A DNA stretch of 12,429 bases from an uncultured bacterium. GTDB taxonomy: Bacteria; Desulfobacterota; Desulfobulbia; Desulfobulbales; Desulfobulbaceae. A program made the position numbers and the translations under genes. The first letter of the stretch is position 1; each line of letters starts with the position of its first letter. The notes under the pieces were generated by a model. That model was not told the DNA's origin and searched no databases. It saw nothing but the letters and a program-made list of their open reading frames with translations. The stretch is taken from assembly GCA_903842475.1 (NCBI GenBank), contig CAIMMA010000239.1:1-12429 (forward strand), written 5' to 3'. Positions 1 to 6,035 of this stretch are shown here, in pieces.

Positions 1-320
1 AGTTCGACTCGTTTGATCGAGCAATGGTCGGGTCTGATCATCATGGCGCCGGCGAGGATCTCCGGGGCCATGGCGGCTGATTGGAAGGAGAGGGTCAGGT
101 CTTTAAATCCCTGCCGGACCATTTCGTGGGTGATGGCAACCGGCTGCCGAATGTTGACGAAGCCGCCGATGCCGACGTTGTCCCCATTCTTGATAAACCT
201 GGAGACCGCTTCCTTCAGGGTCATCCGCTTGTCTCGCATGGATTTATCTTTGTTGACAAGTGCTTCTCTTGCATCATCGGGTGAGAGACCTGTCCAGAAC
301 ATTTGAGCGCTGTTTTCCAA
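1..320 (-). CDS. CoA-transferase family I, alpha (A) subunit-like protein, partial (C-terminus off the left edge)
   Basis: The reverse strand reads open from a TTG at 320 to the window edge, giving 106 N-terminal residues. The stretch MTLKEAVSRFIKNGDNVGIG, followed by GFVNIRQP and later RQGFKDLTL, matches the N-terminal pattern of glutaconate / 3-oxoacid CoA-transferase A subunits: a short helix, then a GD-x-V-x-x-GGF glycine-rich turn that helps bind CoA. Such enzymes move CoA between an acyl-CoA and a free carboxylate, usually with a separate beta subunit, which would lie off the left edge. The TTG start is chosen because AGGAAGAGG (328-336) sits 7 nt upstream on this strand. An in-frame ATG at 302 is the alternative and would shorten the protein by 6 residues. 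Family assignment is fairly secure; the substrate cannot be told from this fragment. Confidence 0.75.
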   Translation of the reverse strand, partial: MENSAQMFWTGLSPDDAREALVNKDKSMRDKRMTLKEAVSRFIKNGDNVGIGGFVNIRQPVAITHEMVRQGFKDLTLSFQSAAMAPEILAGAMMIRPDHCSIKRVE

Positions 321-396
321 TTTGCTACCTCTTCCTGTTTACAAGTGTTTTTTGTTGCCTGGTCGCCACCTCATGGCTCCCAGGATCCCCCTTTAC

Positions 397-453
397 AAAA
401 AAAAAGACCGGTTAATAACGAGATTAATACCTCGTAGTTAACCGGTCTTCTTT
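397..453 (-). terminator. Strong rho-independent terminator-like hairpin with a T-run on the reverse strand
   Basis: A perfect 12-bp arm pair (404-415 with 438-449) has AAGACCGGTTAA on the left and its complement on the right. A 2x2 internal loop and a further 5-bp helix (418-422 with 431-435) surround an 8-nt loop. On the reverse strand the hairpin is followed directly by nine T residues (405 to 397), a classic intrinsic terminator. Forward reading gives a weaker T-rich tail (TTCTTTCT), so it may act both ways. It lies upstream of the leftward CoA-transferase gene. It therefore either insulates that gene from leftward transcripts starting further right or acts as a leader attenuator. Confidence 0.7.
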
Positions 454-1171
454 CTGACTCGATCGAAAACAATCCACTGCTGTTATAAATACCATGTCCG
501 CCATATAATAAGCTAATTTTCCTCAAATGGTTCTATCCCGAAAAGTTCGGGATATGTACAGATGACTTGCTCGACCCAGGCGCTGCTCTTGTAATGAAAG
601 GGCAACTGCCATTGTGATGATCGGCAAGGGAAAAACCGGCCCAATCCTTCTCACCGGAAGGGGGGAGAGCCTTCAGCTAACGCTTTCTTTTACACTACCT
701 CTTTCTTTCATTCAACCCTGCACCCGGAGTTTAATGGAGCAGGTTTAAGGATGGATTCAGATTTTTTCCGATGCAACCAAACGGCGTAACCATCAAAAAA
801 ACCAATAACCGATTAAAACTATATAATATAAATTTAGCGTTTACCTATTTTAAGTCGGTCGGTTTGTCAATAGTAAAAAAAGCGGCTCCAACGTCCGGCG
901 AAGCTAAATTTACAAGCATTCAACGTTAAAATAATAAGATAAATTAGGGCTGGCAAAAAGCTATTTTTAAAGAAGATCCTCTGCTGCAGATTTTTTGGTG
1001 ACATGCCGGAATGTCGCTTGTCGTTCATTGCTGACCTGGCCGCCCGAACAAGCGGTGATCGGTCTGTATACGATCTTGTGGCAATATCGTATTTGGTGTA
1101 ACAATATGTTTTTATCAACAAAAGGCTGGAGGTGCCGGCATTGCAATCTGACGAGCGCTTTTTTTCTCATC

Positions 1172-1286
1172 GTGGGGAACCTCCAAAGTTCCGGCCTGGC
1201 ACAAGGTGTTTGCCGGTCTGAGACCCGCCGAGCCCCCCACAAATCACCTGGTACCGCCTTTTTTTCAGGTGCAAGCCAGGTTTTTT
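1172..1286 (+). promoter_or_regulatory. Structured candidate leader RNA with a weak terminator-like end, upstream of the B12 adenosyltransferase gene
   Basis: GTGGGG (1172-1177) can pair with CCCCAC (1235-1240). This closes a region that contains CCGGC/GCCGG (1191-1195 with 1212-1216, with an inner CAC/GTG) and GGTC/GACC (1215-1218 with 1222-1225; it shares two bases with the previous helix, so they compete). Downstream, ACCTGG (1246-1251) can pair with CCAGGT (1276-1281), which runs into TTTTTT (1281-1286), like a weak terminator. The same left arm can instead form CACCTG/CAGGTG (1245-1250 with 1266-1271), which excludes the terminator. That is the layout expected of an attenuator, but the helices are short and no known riboswitch consensus is recognisable. 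Strand is inferred from the downstream gene. Confidence 0.25.
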
Positions 1287-1363
1287 CCGATGATTTTTTA
1301 CTTCCTTGACAGATGCATGGCGGCTTGCGCTGTACCGATCAATTCAAACAAAGGAGTGCGCGG

Positions 1364-1927
1364 ATGAAGGTGTACACAGGTGGCGGTGATAAAGGGAAAA
1401 CAAGTCTGTTTTCAGGGGAACGGGTGGCTAAACATCATATTCGCATTGAGGCTTACGGTGATCTTGACGAATTGAATTCAGTGCTGGGAGCTGTCGCCGC
1501 CTATCTTCCCGCCGGTGAACAGGCCATCCGCGATGATTTCGAAGGGATTCAATCCAATCTTTTCCTGGCGGGTGCCTGGCTTGCCACAACCCCTGATTCT
1601 TCAGCCATGGGCTACCTGACATCGCTGCCTGCAACGGTGTCCAAGGATCTGGAGGGACGAATCGATGCCCTGTCCGAGGTGTTGCCGGTGCTGAAGGAAT
1701 TCATTCTGCCCGGTGGCCAACCGGTGGCCGCCTGGTCCCATGTGGCCAGGACCGTGTGCCGGCGTTGCGAACGGCGTCTGACCGAATTGATCGAAACCTC
1801 GGCAACGGAAAGCGACGAGCTTGCCGCCATTCAGGTGTATCTCAATCGATTGTCCGATTATCTTTTTGTATTGGCGCGTTATCTCAATCAGGTGTTGGGC
1901 ACCGCGGACAAAACCTGGAAAAAATAA
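1364..1927 (+). CDS. Cob(I)alamin adenosyltransferase, PduO type
   Basis: This 187-residue protein transfers the adenosyl group of ATP to cob(I)alamin to make adenosylcobalamin in the cytoplasm. The N-terminal ATP-binding motif VYTGGGDKGKTSLFSGERV (residues 3-21) and YGDLDELNS (31-39) are diagnostic of the PduO/ATR family, as are FILPGG (113-118), the ARTVCRRCERR helix (128-138) and YLNRLSDYLFVLAR (159-172). Length is normal for a single-domain family member. The ATG is chosen because AAAGGAG (1350-1356) sits 7 nt upstream and the conserved motif begins at residue 3. An in-frame ATG at 1313 would add a poor, unconserved 17-residue extension. The stop overlaps the next gene's start (TAATG), so the two are probably translated together. 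In an anaerobe without pdu genes in view, it most likely supplies AdoCbl to a mutase or similar enzyme elsewhere. Confidence 0.93.
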   Translation: MKVYTGGGDKGKTSLFSGERVAKHHIRIEAYGDLDELNSVLGAVAAYLPAGEQAIRDDFEGIQSNLFLAGAWLATTPDSSAMGYLTSLPATVSKDLEGRIDALSEVLPVLKEFILPGGQPVAAWSHVARTVCRRCERRLTELIETSATESDELAAIQVYLNRLSDYLFVLARYLNQVLGTADKTWKK

Positions 1928-2595
1928 TGGATTCGACCACCCGGCTCTATCGGACCACGGTGCTTTCGCGGATCTGGTTAAACGAAGAAACCTTTGAATT
2001 ATACTGCACCCGTCCCCAGGGGTTTACGTGGCTGGCTGGGCAATATGCAACACTGGGCGTGCGAGGCGAGGAGCGGGAATACACGCTCATCGCCTCGCCT
2101 GACGCGCAAGAACTCCGGTTTTTAATCAAGATGGTCGCCGGGGGTGCGCTGAGCACTGTTTTGGCAAACATCGTGCCCGGAGATGTTTTGGAGATGGGGC
2201 CTGCCAAGGGGTACTTGACCTTTCGCCCCACGGATCGCCCGGTCTATTTCGTGGCAACCGGTGTGGGCATAGCCCCTTTCATCGCCATGGCCGCCGACGG
2301 GGTCAGGGGATTTCACCTGCTCCACGGTGCCCGCAACGAAGACGGTCTTTTCCATCGGCAGGAATTGATCGCTGCGGCCTGTCAATATATTCCCTGTCTT
2401 TCCGGGAAAGACCGGCCTTCCGTTACGCTGCCGGGGCTCTTTCACGGCCATGTCACTGACTATCTGCAAGCCGACCTCCAGGGCGGCCCCTTCGATTTCT
2501 ACCTCTGCGGCTCCATGGCAATGATCCATGACGTGACCCACCATCTTGATCGACACTATCCTGACACCAGGATTTACAGCGAAGCTTACAACTGA
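1927..2595 (+). CDS. FAD/NAD(P)-binding ferredoxin reductase-like oxidoreductase, candidate cobalamin reductase
   Basis: The 222-residue protein has the two-domain ferredoxin-NADP+ reductase fold. The FAD-binding barrel carries REYTLIAS (50-57, the RxY[ST]xxS flavin motif) and GALST (73-77). The nucleotide-binding domain carries ATGVGIAPF (110-118, the GTGxxP-like motif) and YLCGSMAMI (192-200), with an aromatic-containing end (YSEAYN). It has no 2Fe-2S domain or membrane segment. Its ATG shares one base with the stop of the adenosyltransferase gene, implying translational coupling. PduO-type enzymes need the corrinoid reduced to Co(I), so a dedicated electron donor is a reasonable inference. 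The sequence alone shows only a flavin- and pyridine-nucleotide-dependent reductase; a role reducing ferredoxin or flavodoxin is the main alternative. Confidence 0.85.
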   Translation: MDSTTRLYRTTVLSRIWLNEETFELYCTRPQGFTWLAGQYATLGVRGEEREYTLIASPDAQELRFLIKMVAGGALSTVLANIVPGDVLEMGPAKGYLTFRPTDRPVYFVATGVGIAPFIAMAADGVRGFHLLHGARNEDGLFHRQELIAAACQYIPCLSGKDRPSVTLPGLFHGHVTDYLQADLQGGPFDFYLCGSMAMIHDVTHHLDRHYPDTRIYSEAYN

Positions 2596-2605
2596 GCCGC
2601 ACTCT

Positions 2606-2627
2606 CCCCCGGCACGCTGTCCGGGGG
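2606..2627. terminator. GC-rich hairpin between convergent genes
   Basis: A 7-bp perfect stem, CCCCCGG (2606-2612) with CCGGGGG (2621-2627), closes an 8-nt loop. It lies in the 58-bp gap between the stops of the rightward reductase gene (2595) and the leftward GltD-like gene (2654). Placement suggests a shared transcription end, but neither side has a T-run, so intrinsic termination is uncertain. Confidence 0.4.
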
Positions 2628-2653
2628 ATGCCGGGATGAACAGTAAAGACCCT

Positions 2654-4030
2654 TCAGATTTGGCCCTGCATGTACCGGTGCATCGACTCCGCCGCATCCA
2701 GGCCCTGGCAGACCGCCTTGGCCACCGTCTGGGGGCCGAGCACGGTGTCGCCGCCGGCAAAGATCCATTCGACGCTGGTCTGCAGGGTGACCGGGTCGAC
2801 CACGTACGTGCCCCTGGAGGTGATCGCCACTGGGACCGTTTGGTCATGCACCGGAATGACTTTCTGGCCGACCGCAGCGACCAGGGCGTCTGCTTCCAGG
2901 ATGAAATTGGATCCTTCCACCACCAAGGGTTTGCACCGCCCCGACCCATCCGGTTCGCCTTGTTGCATGCGGATGCATTCCACCCCGGTTATTCGGCCTT
3001 GGCTGGCCAGCACTTTGACCGGGGCCACCAGAAACTCCAAACGGACGCCTTCCTGTTCCACATGGTGGACCTCGACCGCAGAGGCCGGCATTTCCTCGCG
3101 GGTGCGACGATAGAGGATGGTGACCTCTTTCCAGCCCGAGCGCAGCGCCACCCTGGCCGCGTCGATGGCCACGTTGCCGCCGCCAACCACCACCACCCGG
3201 TCGCCCAGAGCCACCTCCCGTCCGGTGAGTACCTGTGCTAAATAATCGATGCCCGACATCACTCCCTGGGTGTCGATTTCACCTTCTATGCCGAGCCTGC
3301 GGCTTTCATAGGCGCCGATCCCCAGGAAAACCGAGGCGTATCCTTGCTCACGCAGTTCTGAAAGGGTCAGGTCGGTTCCCACGGTGATGCCGGTCTTGAC
3401 GTTGACCCCGCACTGCTGCAGGGCGTACAGTTCGGCGCCGATAATGTTGCGAGGGAGTCGGTAGTTTGGGATGCCGACACTGAGCATGCCGCCGAAAACC
3501 GGGAGCGATTCAAACACCGTGCAGCTGTAGCCCTTGTGGGCAAGGGCATGGGCCACGGTGATTCCCGCCGGTCCGGAGCCGATGACCGCCACCTTGATAC
3601 CATTGCGCGGAGCACAGCGCGGCGACAGGTTTTTGCCGTTGATGATCATCCAGTCGGCGAGAAAGCGCTCGAGCAGGCCAATGGCCACCGGTTGATCTTT
3701 TTTACCGCGGATGCAGGCGCCTTCACATTGGAATTCGTGGGGGCAGACCCGGGAGCAGATCGACGGCATGGAACTGGTCTCCCGGATGGTCCAGTACGCC
3801 TGCTCAAACTTTTGCTGCCGCAGCAGTTCGATGAACCGGGGAATGTCGTTGCCGATCGGGCAGCCCATCACGCACAGGGGTTTGCGGCATTGGAGGCACC
3901 GCTGCGCCTCAATTAGTGCCGTTGCTTCGTCAAACCCCTTCGATACTTCATCGAAATTATCGAGTCGATCGACCGGATCGAGTTCGCGCGGTTGCTGTCG
4001 GGGTATGGCCAGTTGTTCTCTGATAGTCAT
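2654..4030 (-). CDS. GltD/NfnB-type NADPH-dependent iron-sulfur flavoprotein oxidoreductase
   Basis: This 458-residue protein belongs to the glutamate synthase small-subunit family, which also includes NfnB/SudA and the dihydropyrimidine dehydrogenase N-terminal half. The N-terminal domain has eight cysteines in the usual two groups (45, 48, 53, 57 and 92, 96, 102, 106) for two 4Fe-4S clusters, including CLQCRKPLCVMGCPIGNDIP. An FAD-binding GSGPAGITVAHAL begins at residue 151 and an NADPH-binding VVVGGGNVAIDAARVAL at 280. FAGGD (424-428) closes the flavin site. The ATG at 4030 begins MTIREQ, a typical family start, although the upstream GGCGGTG is a modest ribosome-binding site. The open frame continues further upstream without family-like sequence. 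No glutamate synthase large subunit or NfnA is adjacent, so the electron partner is unknown. Acting as GltD, as NfnB with an unlinked partner, or alone are all possible. Confidence 0.88.
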   Translation of the reverse strand: MTIREQLAIPRQQPRELDPVDRLDNFDEVSKGFDEATALIEAQRCLQCRKPLCVMGCPIGNDIPRFIELLRQQKFEQAYWTIRETSSMPSICSRVCPHEFQCEGACIRGKKDQPVAIGLLERFLADWMIINGKNLSPRCAPRNGIKVAVIGSGPAGITVAHALAHKGYSCTVFESLPVFGGMLSVGIPNYRLPRNIIGAELYALQQCGVNVKTGITVGTDLTLSELREQGYASVFLGIGAYESRRLGIEGEIDTQGVMSGIDYLAQVLTGREVALGDRVVVVGGGNVAIDAARVALRSGWKEVTILYRRTREEMPASAVEVHHVEQEGVRLEFLVAPVKVLASQGRITGVECIRMQQGEPDGSGRCKPLVVEGSNFILEADALVAAVGQKVIPVHDQTVPVAITSRGTYVVDPVTLQTSVEWIFAGGDTVLGPQTVAKAVCQGLDAAESMHRYMQGQI

Positions 4031-4071
4031 CGTGACACCGCCATGGGAAAAGTAATGTTGGGTACAGATAC

Positions 4072-4100
4072 TTGTTAACAGGATTGGTGTCGAGTGACAA
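4072..4100 (-). promoter_or_regulatory. Possible sigma-70-type promoter for the GltD-like gene
   Basis: On the reverse strand TTGTCA (4100 to 4095, five of six matches to the -35 consensus) is followed after 17 nt by TAACAA (4077 to 4072, three of six matches to the -10). The implied leader before the ATG at 4030 is about 35 nt. Spacing is ideal, but the -10 box is weak, so this is only a candidate. Confidence 0.25.
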
Positions 4101-4355
4101 TAAGGAATAGTTATCAGGATAGCGGTGGGACCTGGGCAGGAAATGTTTGCTGTTTCGGGAGCGTTCTTGAAACGATATTCAGAGGCCGTCACAATCCTGC
4201 TCGCTGCAGAAAATCTGATGGTACTTTTTGCGGGGAGCTCTTTCGTTTAATCCTTCCATTTTTAACAGATAATAAGGTAATGTTTGCCGACTCTCAAAAA
4301 TAATTCTCTTCAACCGGGAAGGACTTCGGTCGCTTCGGTTGTTTGCCCTGTCGCA

Positions 4356-5327
4356 ATGGAAATGGAAAATAAGTCAGGCATTACCATCATCACCGACCCG
4401 TCGTTCAACCGGCATGATACCGGAGGGGGCGAGCACCCGGAAGTGCCCGACCGCATGCAGGTTATCACCGACCGGCTTACAGCCGGGTATCTGGCCGATC
4501 AGATTCGGTATCTTCCGCCCAGACCGGCCCTTCGTTCGCAATTGCTTTCTTTTCATACCGAAGGTTGGCTGTTCCGTTTCGAGGAATCCGTGCTCTCCGG
4601 CCGTACCTATATCGATCACCCGGACAATCAGGTCTGTTATGATTCGTATGAAATCGCCACCCTTTCGGCCGGTAGCGGCCTGGTCGGGGTCGATGTTGTT
4701 GAGCAGGAACCGGGTTCGGTGGTTTTTTGTCAGACCCGCCCGCCCGGGCACCATGCCGAACCCAACATGCCTTTTGGATTTTGTTTTTTCAATAACTGCG
4801 TGATTGCCGCCCGCTATTGGCAGCAGGAATACCACCGGCCCCGGGTCTGCGTGTTTGATTTTGATGCCCACCATGGCAATGGCATCCAGACCGCCTTTGA
4901 AGAAGAGGCCGGGACCGCCTATATTTCCATCCATGAGCATCCCAGTTTCAGCTATCCCGGCACTGGTTGGGCCGAGGATCGCGGGCTCGGTGCAGGCAAA
5001 GGCACTATTTTAAATTTGCCGTTGGCTCCTGGCGCCGGGGCCGATCAAGTGCTGCGACTCTTCCCGAAAATCAGGAGCTTTCTGGATACGTTCCAGCCCG
5101 ATGCCCTGGTCATCGCTGCGGGTTTTGATGCCCACCGGCAAGATGACATGTCAGGCCTGCTTTTCACCGTCGATTTATACCGTCAGATTGGCAATTTTAT
5201 CATGGAACTCGCCCTTGAGTATACCGAAGGGCGGGTGCTATCCATTCTTGAGGGCGGCTATTGTCTTGAAAAACTTGGAATTTGTGTTGAGGCCTATCTT
5301 GCAGGGCTCATGGAGAAGAACAAATGA
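4356..5327 (+). CDS. Histone deacetylase family (class II HDAC / AcuC-like) protein
   Basis: The 323-residue protein has the complete arginase/deacetylase-fold active site: RPPGHHAEP with the paired catalytic histidines H132-H133, FDFDAHHGNG with zinc ligands D170 and H172, and AAGFDAHRQDD with the third zinc ligand D258, followed by the SILEGGY loop. Bacterial members remove acetyl groups from lysines of metabolic enzymes (AcuC on acetyl-CoA synthetase) or from polyamines and acetoin-related amides. The downstream AcuB-like gene favours the AcuC role. The start is uncertain: ATG 4356, ATG 4362 and an upstream TTG at 4284 preceded by AAGGT are all in frame. I chose 4356 because the family pattern (ITIITDPSFNRHDTG) begins about ten residues later and the 24 extra residues look unconserved. 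It heads the rightward four-gene run. Confidence 0.88.
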   Translation: MEMENKSGITIITDPSFNRHDTGGGEHPEVPDRMQVITDRLTAGYLADQIRYLPPRPALRSQLLSFHTEGWLFRFEESVLSGRTYIDHPDNQVCYDSYEIATLSAGSGLVGVDVVEQEPGSVVFCQTRPPGHHAEPNMPFGFCFFNNCVIAARYWQQEYHRPRVCVFDFDAHHGNGIQTAFEEEAGTAYISIHEHPSFSYPGTGWAEDRGLGAGKGTILNLPLAPGAGADQVLRLFPKIRSFLDTFQPDALVIAAGFDAHRQDDMSGLLFTVDLYRQIGNFIMELALEYTEGRVLSILEGGYCLEKLGICVEAYLAGLMEKNK

Positions 5328-5367
5328 TTGCAATCAGTGATACCGATGGGATTCAGGGAGGACTGGG

Positions 5368-6024
5368 ATGTTCATACGCTATCATATGACCGCACCGCCG
5401 ATCACGGTCACCCCGGATCAGACCGTAGCAGAGGCAATAGACCTCCTGGAACAATATAACTTCAGGCATTTGCCGGTGGTCGATGACAGTGGTCTGCTTC
5501 TGGGGATTCTTTCCGACCGCGATCTGCGCTCAGCCAGGCCCAGTTCGGTGGCCCGCAGCAGGGAACGGCAAAACGTCGAGGAAAAGGTGAAAAACACCCC
5601 GATATCTTTTTTAATGACCCGTGACTGCCTTCATCTGTCGCCTTTTTCGACGCTTGACGACGCGCTGTTGATTTTTCAATCGCGGAAGATTGGCGCCATG
5701 CCGGTGATTGATGAAGAAGAGCGGGTGATCGGGATTTTTTCCATGGGCGACCTGATGAAAGCCTATCGTTGCCTGTTCGGACTTGGGGAAAAAGGATCGG
5801 TTTTGATTTCGATTGAAGATGACAATGCCCCCCAGGTATTGAGTAAGCTTGTGAAATTACTTGAAGAAAAACAGGTTGAGTTTACCAGGTTGGTCAGGTC
5901 GGATGGTTCCTGCAAAAGCAAGCCGATGATCTATCTGCGCATTAAGACCTACAATGTCCGGTCCGTATACAAAACGCTTGAGGCCGCCGGTTTCACCATT
6001 CATGTTCCCGAGACAACTGTATAA
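5368..6024 (+). CDS. AcuB-like CBS-CBS-ACT domain regulatory protein
   Basis: The 218-residue protein has a tandem CBS pair (about residues 1-60 and 75-135) and an ACT-like C-terminal domain (about 145-215), the same order and size as Bacillus AcuB. Typical CBS elements are visible: PPITVTPDQTVAEAIDLL, FRHLPVVDDSG, GILSDRDLRSA in the first copy and GAMPVIDEEERVIGIFSMGD in the second. CBS pairs usually bind adenine nucleotides and ACT domains small metabolites, so this is probably an energy or metabolite sensor for neighbouring proteins. GGAGG (5357-5361) lies 6 nt before the ATG. It is 40 bp after the deacetylase gene and 11 bp before the acyl-CoA synthetase gene, so co-transcription is likely. 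The biochemical role of AcuB itself is poorly defined. Confidence 0.87.
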   Translation: MFIRYHMTAPPITVTPDQTVAEAIDLLEQYNFRHLPVVDDSGLLLGILSDRDLRSARPSSVARSRERQNVEEKVKNTPISFLMTRDCLHLSPFSTLDDALLIFQSRKIGAMPVIDEEERVIGIFSMGDLMKAYRCLFGLGEKGSVLISIEDDNAPQVLSKLVKLLEEKQVEFTRLVRSDGSCKSKPMIYLRIKTYNVRSVYKTLEAAGFTIHVPETTV

Positions 6025-6035
6025 ACGAGGTGGTT

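Larger units (their letters stand above)
321..1363. other. Approximately 1-kb region without a convincing gene; structured and partly AT-rich
   Basis: No open frame here resembles a known family. Besides the hairpin at 397-453, visible items are: a 9-bp hairpin with a 3-nt loop at 534-554; a GACAT/ATGTC hairpin at 1000-1015; a 7-bp CGCTTGT/ACAAGCG pair (1015-1021 with 1048-1054); a GATCG/CGATC hairpin (1057-1075); and the structured stretch 1172-1286 described separately. Small open frames exist. The better ones are a reverse-strand frame of 67 codons (1170 to 967) with GGAGG 9 nt ahead of its ATG, a reverse-strand frame ending at 513 with a protein-like C-terminus, and a forward 52-codon frame at 771-929. 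None is strong enough to call as a gene. Composition is AT-rich around 780-960 and GC-richer elsewhere. Confidence 0.55.

Noticed and set aside
842..870. Leftward promoter with TTGACA at 870-865
   Set aside because: At 17-nt spacing the -10 position reads TAGGTA, matching the consensus at only two of six bases.
771..929. Forward 52-codon open frame
   Set aside because: No ribosome-binding site, AT-rich low-complexity composition and no recognisable domain.
1197..1213. Sigma-54 promoter (TGGCAC ... TTTGC)
   Set aside because: The distance between the GG and GC elements is 12 nt where 10 is required, so it does not fit.
995..1309. Forward 104-codon open frame
   Set aside because: Composition is rich in Cys/Trp/Arg and unlike a real protein, there is no family resemblance, and it overlaps inverted repeats and a better-initiated reverse frame.
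1306..1336. Sigma-70 promoter with a perfect TTGACA for the adenosyltransferase gene
   Set aside because: No acceptable -10 hexamer lies 16-19 nt downstream; the best options match at only one or two positions.
860..1363. Cobalamin riboswitch upstream of the adenosyltransferase gene
   Set aside because: AAGCCAGG at 1273-1280 recalls the start of the B12 box, but the remainder of the box and the conserved core segments are absent.
2546..3241. Long forward frames antisense to the GltD-like gene, and similar long antisense frames under the synthetase, CoA-transferase and uvrB genes
   Set aside because: They are by-products of GC-biased codon use opposite well-supported genes and resemble no protein family.
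4094..4303. Forward 69-codon open frame between the GltD-like and deacetylase genes
   Set aside because: GTG start without a ribosome-binding site, no family resemblance, and it runs into the likely leader of the deacetylase gene.
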